In this document: one piece after another, positions 45,028-46,221 of the stretch | How the letters are laid out: each line of letters starts with the position of its first letter | Numbering within the stretch: position 1 is the stretch's first letter | NCBI GenBank assembly: GCA_030525745.1 | Contig: JAUNED010000002.1 | Span: 1-46,221 of the forward strand | Length of the DNA stretch: 46,221 bases | Source: Lonepinella koalarum | Lineage (GTDB): Bacteria; Pseudomonadota; Gammaproteobacteria; Enterobacterales; Pasteurellaceae | Reading direction: 5' to 3' | Translations under genes and position numbers: made by a program | Notes under the pieces: generated by a model | Databases searched by the model: none | What the model saw: only the letters and a program-made list of their open reading frames with translations | Told to the model about the DNA's origin: nothing

Positions 45028-45964
45028 AATCTACCGCCTTAAAACTAATTTGTTTTTCTTGAGAAAAATCTGGTTGTTCATCTAAATCTTCATCAAGAGA
45101 TAAATAGGTTGGTAACTCTTCTTTATCAAAAGCCAGATCGCCTTCAATGCCATCAATGAGCTGTCCATGTTTAATATTTTTAAAATCAAATAATTGTGGA
45201 TCACATAGATGAGAAGGGACAATGTTTTGCATTGCGCTAAACATAGTTTCTAAACGTCCGGGATATTGGCGATCCCAATTATTCAGCATGTCTTTGACAA
45301 CCTGACGTTGTAAATTAGGTTGAGAGCCACACAAATTACAAGGAATAATCGGGAATTGTTTGGCAACAGCATATTTTTCAATGTCTTTTTCTTTACAGTA
45401 AGCCAATGGACGAATCACGATATGTCTGCCGTCATCACTGATAAGTTTTGGGGGCATAGATTTGAGTTTACCGCCATAAAACATATTGAGAAATAATGTT
45501 GCTAACATATCATCTCGATGGTGTCCTAAAGCGATTTTAGTCGCACCTAATTCTGTGGCGGTGCGGTATAAAATGCCTCGACGTAAGCGAGAGCAAAGAG
45601 AGCAAGTGGTTTTCCCTTCGGGAATTTTTTCTTTCACAATGCCATAGGTATTTTCTTCTACAATTTTGTATTCTACGCCGATACGTTGTAAATAGGTTGG
45701 TAGCACATCTTCAGGAAAGCCGGGTTGTTTTTGGTCTAAATTAACCGCTACAATATCAAAATTAATCGGGGCATTTAGTTTGAGATTTAATAAAATATCC
45801 AGCAAAGTGTAACTGTCTTTTCCACCAGAGAGACAAACCATCACTTTATCGCCCTCTTCAATCATATTGAAATCGGCAATGGCGTTACCTACGTTACGGC
45901 GTAACTTCTTCTGCAATTTATTCAGGTTATAGATCTGTTTTTTCTCTTTTTCTGTGTTTTCCAT
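45026..45964 (-). CDS. ttcA: tRNA 2-thiocytidine synthetase
   Basis: A 312-aa cytosolic enzyme placing sulfur on cytidine 32 of some tRNAs. The ATP PP-loop is [16 protein letters not shown] at about residues 44-59. The cluster-binding cysteines are in [11 protein letters not shown] and [16 protein letters not shown], typical for the TtcA 4Fe-4S group. [15 protein letters not shown] is another family block. It is convergent with moaE and divergent from mukF. A second tRNA thiolation gene (thiI) lies about 4 kb away; no link is implied. Confidence 0.95.
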   Translation of the reverse strand: MENTEKEKKQIYNLNKLQKKLRRNVGNAIADFNMIEEGDKVMVCLSGGKDSYTLLDILLNLKLNAPINFDIVAVNLDQKQPGFPEDVLPTYLQRIGVEYKIVEENTYGIVKEKIPEGKTTCSLCSRLRRGILYRTATELGATKIALGHHRDDMLATLFLNMFYGGKLKSMPPKLISDDGRHIVIRPLAYCKEKDIEKYAVAKQFPIIPCNLCGSQPNLQRQVVKDMLNNWDRQYPGRLETMFSAMQNIVPSHLCDPQLFDFKNIKHGQLIDGIEGDLAFDKEELPTYLSLDEDLDEQPDFSQEKQISFKAVD

Positions 45965-46095
45965 TGGTAATTTTCGTTATAAGTTATTTTTGATTGCGTA
46001 TAGTAAAGGTTAAATCAAAATTTGCAATCATTTTGAATAGAAAGTGCGGTCGATTTCACTTCAGTTTTGCACTGTTATAACCTAGAAAGATCCTG

Positions 46096-46101
46096 TATAA
46101 T
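46096..46101 (+). promoter_or_regulatory. mukF promoter -10 candidate
   Basis: A perfect TATAAT, 45 bases before the mukF ATG. The -35 region is weak. Confidence 0.4.
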
Positions 46102-46146
46102 CAACATAAATTTTGTCTTTTATTATCGATTTGTGAGAATTTTTTC

Positions 46147-46221
46147 ATGTCAGAAACATCACAAACCATTCCCGAATTGGTTTCGTGGGCGAGGGAGCGC
46201 GAATTTTCCCTTAATTTAAAC
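46147..46221 (+). CDS. mukF: Chromosome partition protein MukF (3' truncated by window)
   Basis: Only the first 25 codons are present: [20 protein letters not shown], then SLNLN. These match the E. coli MukF start [20 protein letters not shown] closely. MukF is the kleisin of the MukBEF condensin that organises the chromosome in Enterobacterales and Pasteurellaceae. mukE and mukB would be expected downstream, outside the window. Confidence 0.88.
   Translation, partial: MSETSQTIPELVSWAREREFSLNLN

Overview
The window comes from a Pasteurellaceae genome of the Hin type (the Haemophilus, Aggregatibacter and Pasteurella branch). By eye I counted more than 40 copies of the 9-base DNA uptake core AAGTGCGGT or its complement, inside genes and as inverted pairs in terminators. 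No copy of the Apl-type core (ACAAGCGGT) stood out. The DNA is AT-rich, and most proteins have recognisable Haemophilus/E. coli relatives. Species cannot be fixed from the sequence alone.

Layout. 1-9.9 kb: 3' end of a YadA-type adhesin; a dihydroorotate dehydrogenase of fungal-like type behind the uracil permease uraA (PurR box); metX (MetJ boxes); cydDC, a 44-codon membrane ORF, trxB and cnoX. 10-13 kb: a FetA/FrpB-type TonB-dependent receptor and an ElyC/YdcF-like protein. 13.2-18 kb: a very AT-rich, tightly packed surface-polysaccharide cluster (flippase, GT25, polymerase-like protein, two GT2), followed by mltB. 19-24 kb: a lone modA, a putative CRP-activated small RNA, and ackA-pta. 24-31.5 kb: copper ATPase copA, then an idonate/gluconate locus (idnD-idnO-gntT divergent from gntK, with a GntR/IdnR-type LacI regulator). 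31.5-36.3 kb: selD with an in-frame UGA (selenocysteine), moeA-moeB, folE and a DMT exporter. 36.4-41.5 kb: xseB-ispA-dxs divergent from thiI, plus an unknown small protein. 41.5-46.2 kb: yvcK/ybhK, a Moco-riboswitch-like leader with moaA-moaC-moaD-moaE, ttcA, and the start of mukF.

How the genes fit together. Several genes serve anaerobic and respiratory metabolism: modA, moaACDE, moeAB and selD make the molybdenum cofactor and the selenium donor used by enzymes such as formate dehydrogenase. ackA-pta handles acetyl-phosphate, and cydDC supports cytochrome bd assembly. The idn/gnt genes feed sugar acids to 6-phosphogluconate under CRP and a LacI-type regulator.

The most interesting items are: (1) a CRP site exactly 61.5 bp upstream of a good promoter that leads only into a ~75-nt transcript ending in a strong terminator, a candidate undescribed small RNA (20033-20108); (2) the selenocysteine-encoding selD with its recoding hairpin; (3) the trxB leader with mutually exclusive stems; (4) the fungal-type DHODH; (5) a 44-aa membrane ORF between trxB and cydD; (6) an unknown CxC/CxxC protein wedged between thiI and yvcK. 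I found no tRNA, rRNA, CRISPR array, insertion sequence or prophage.
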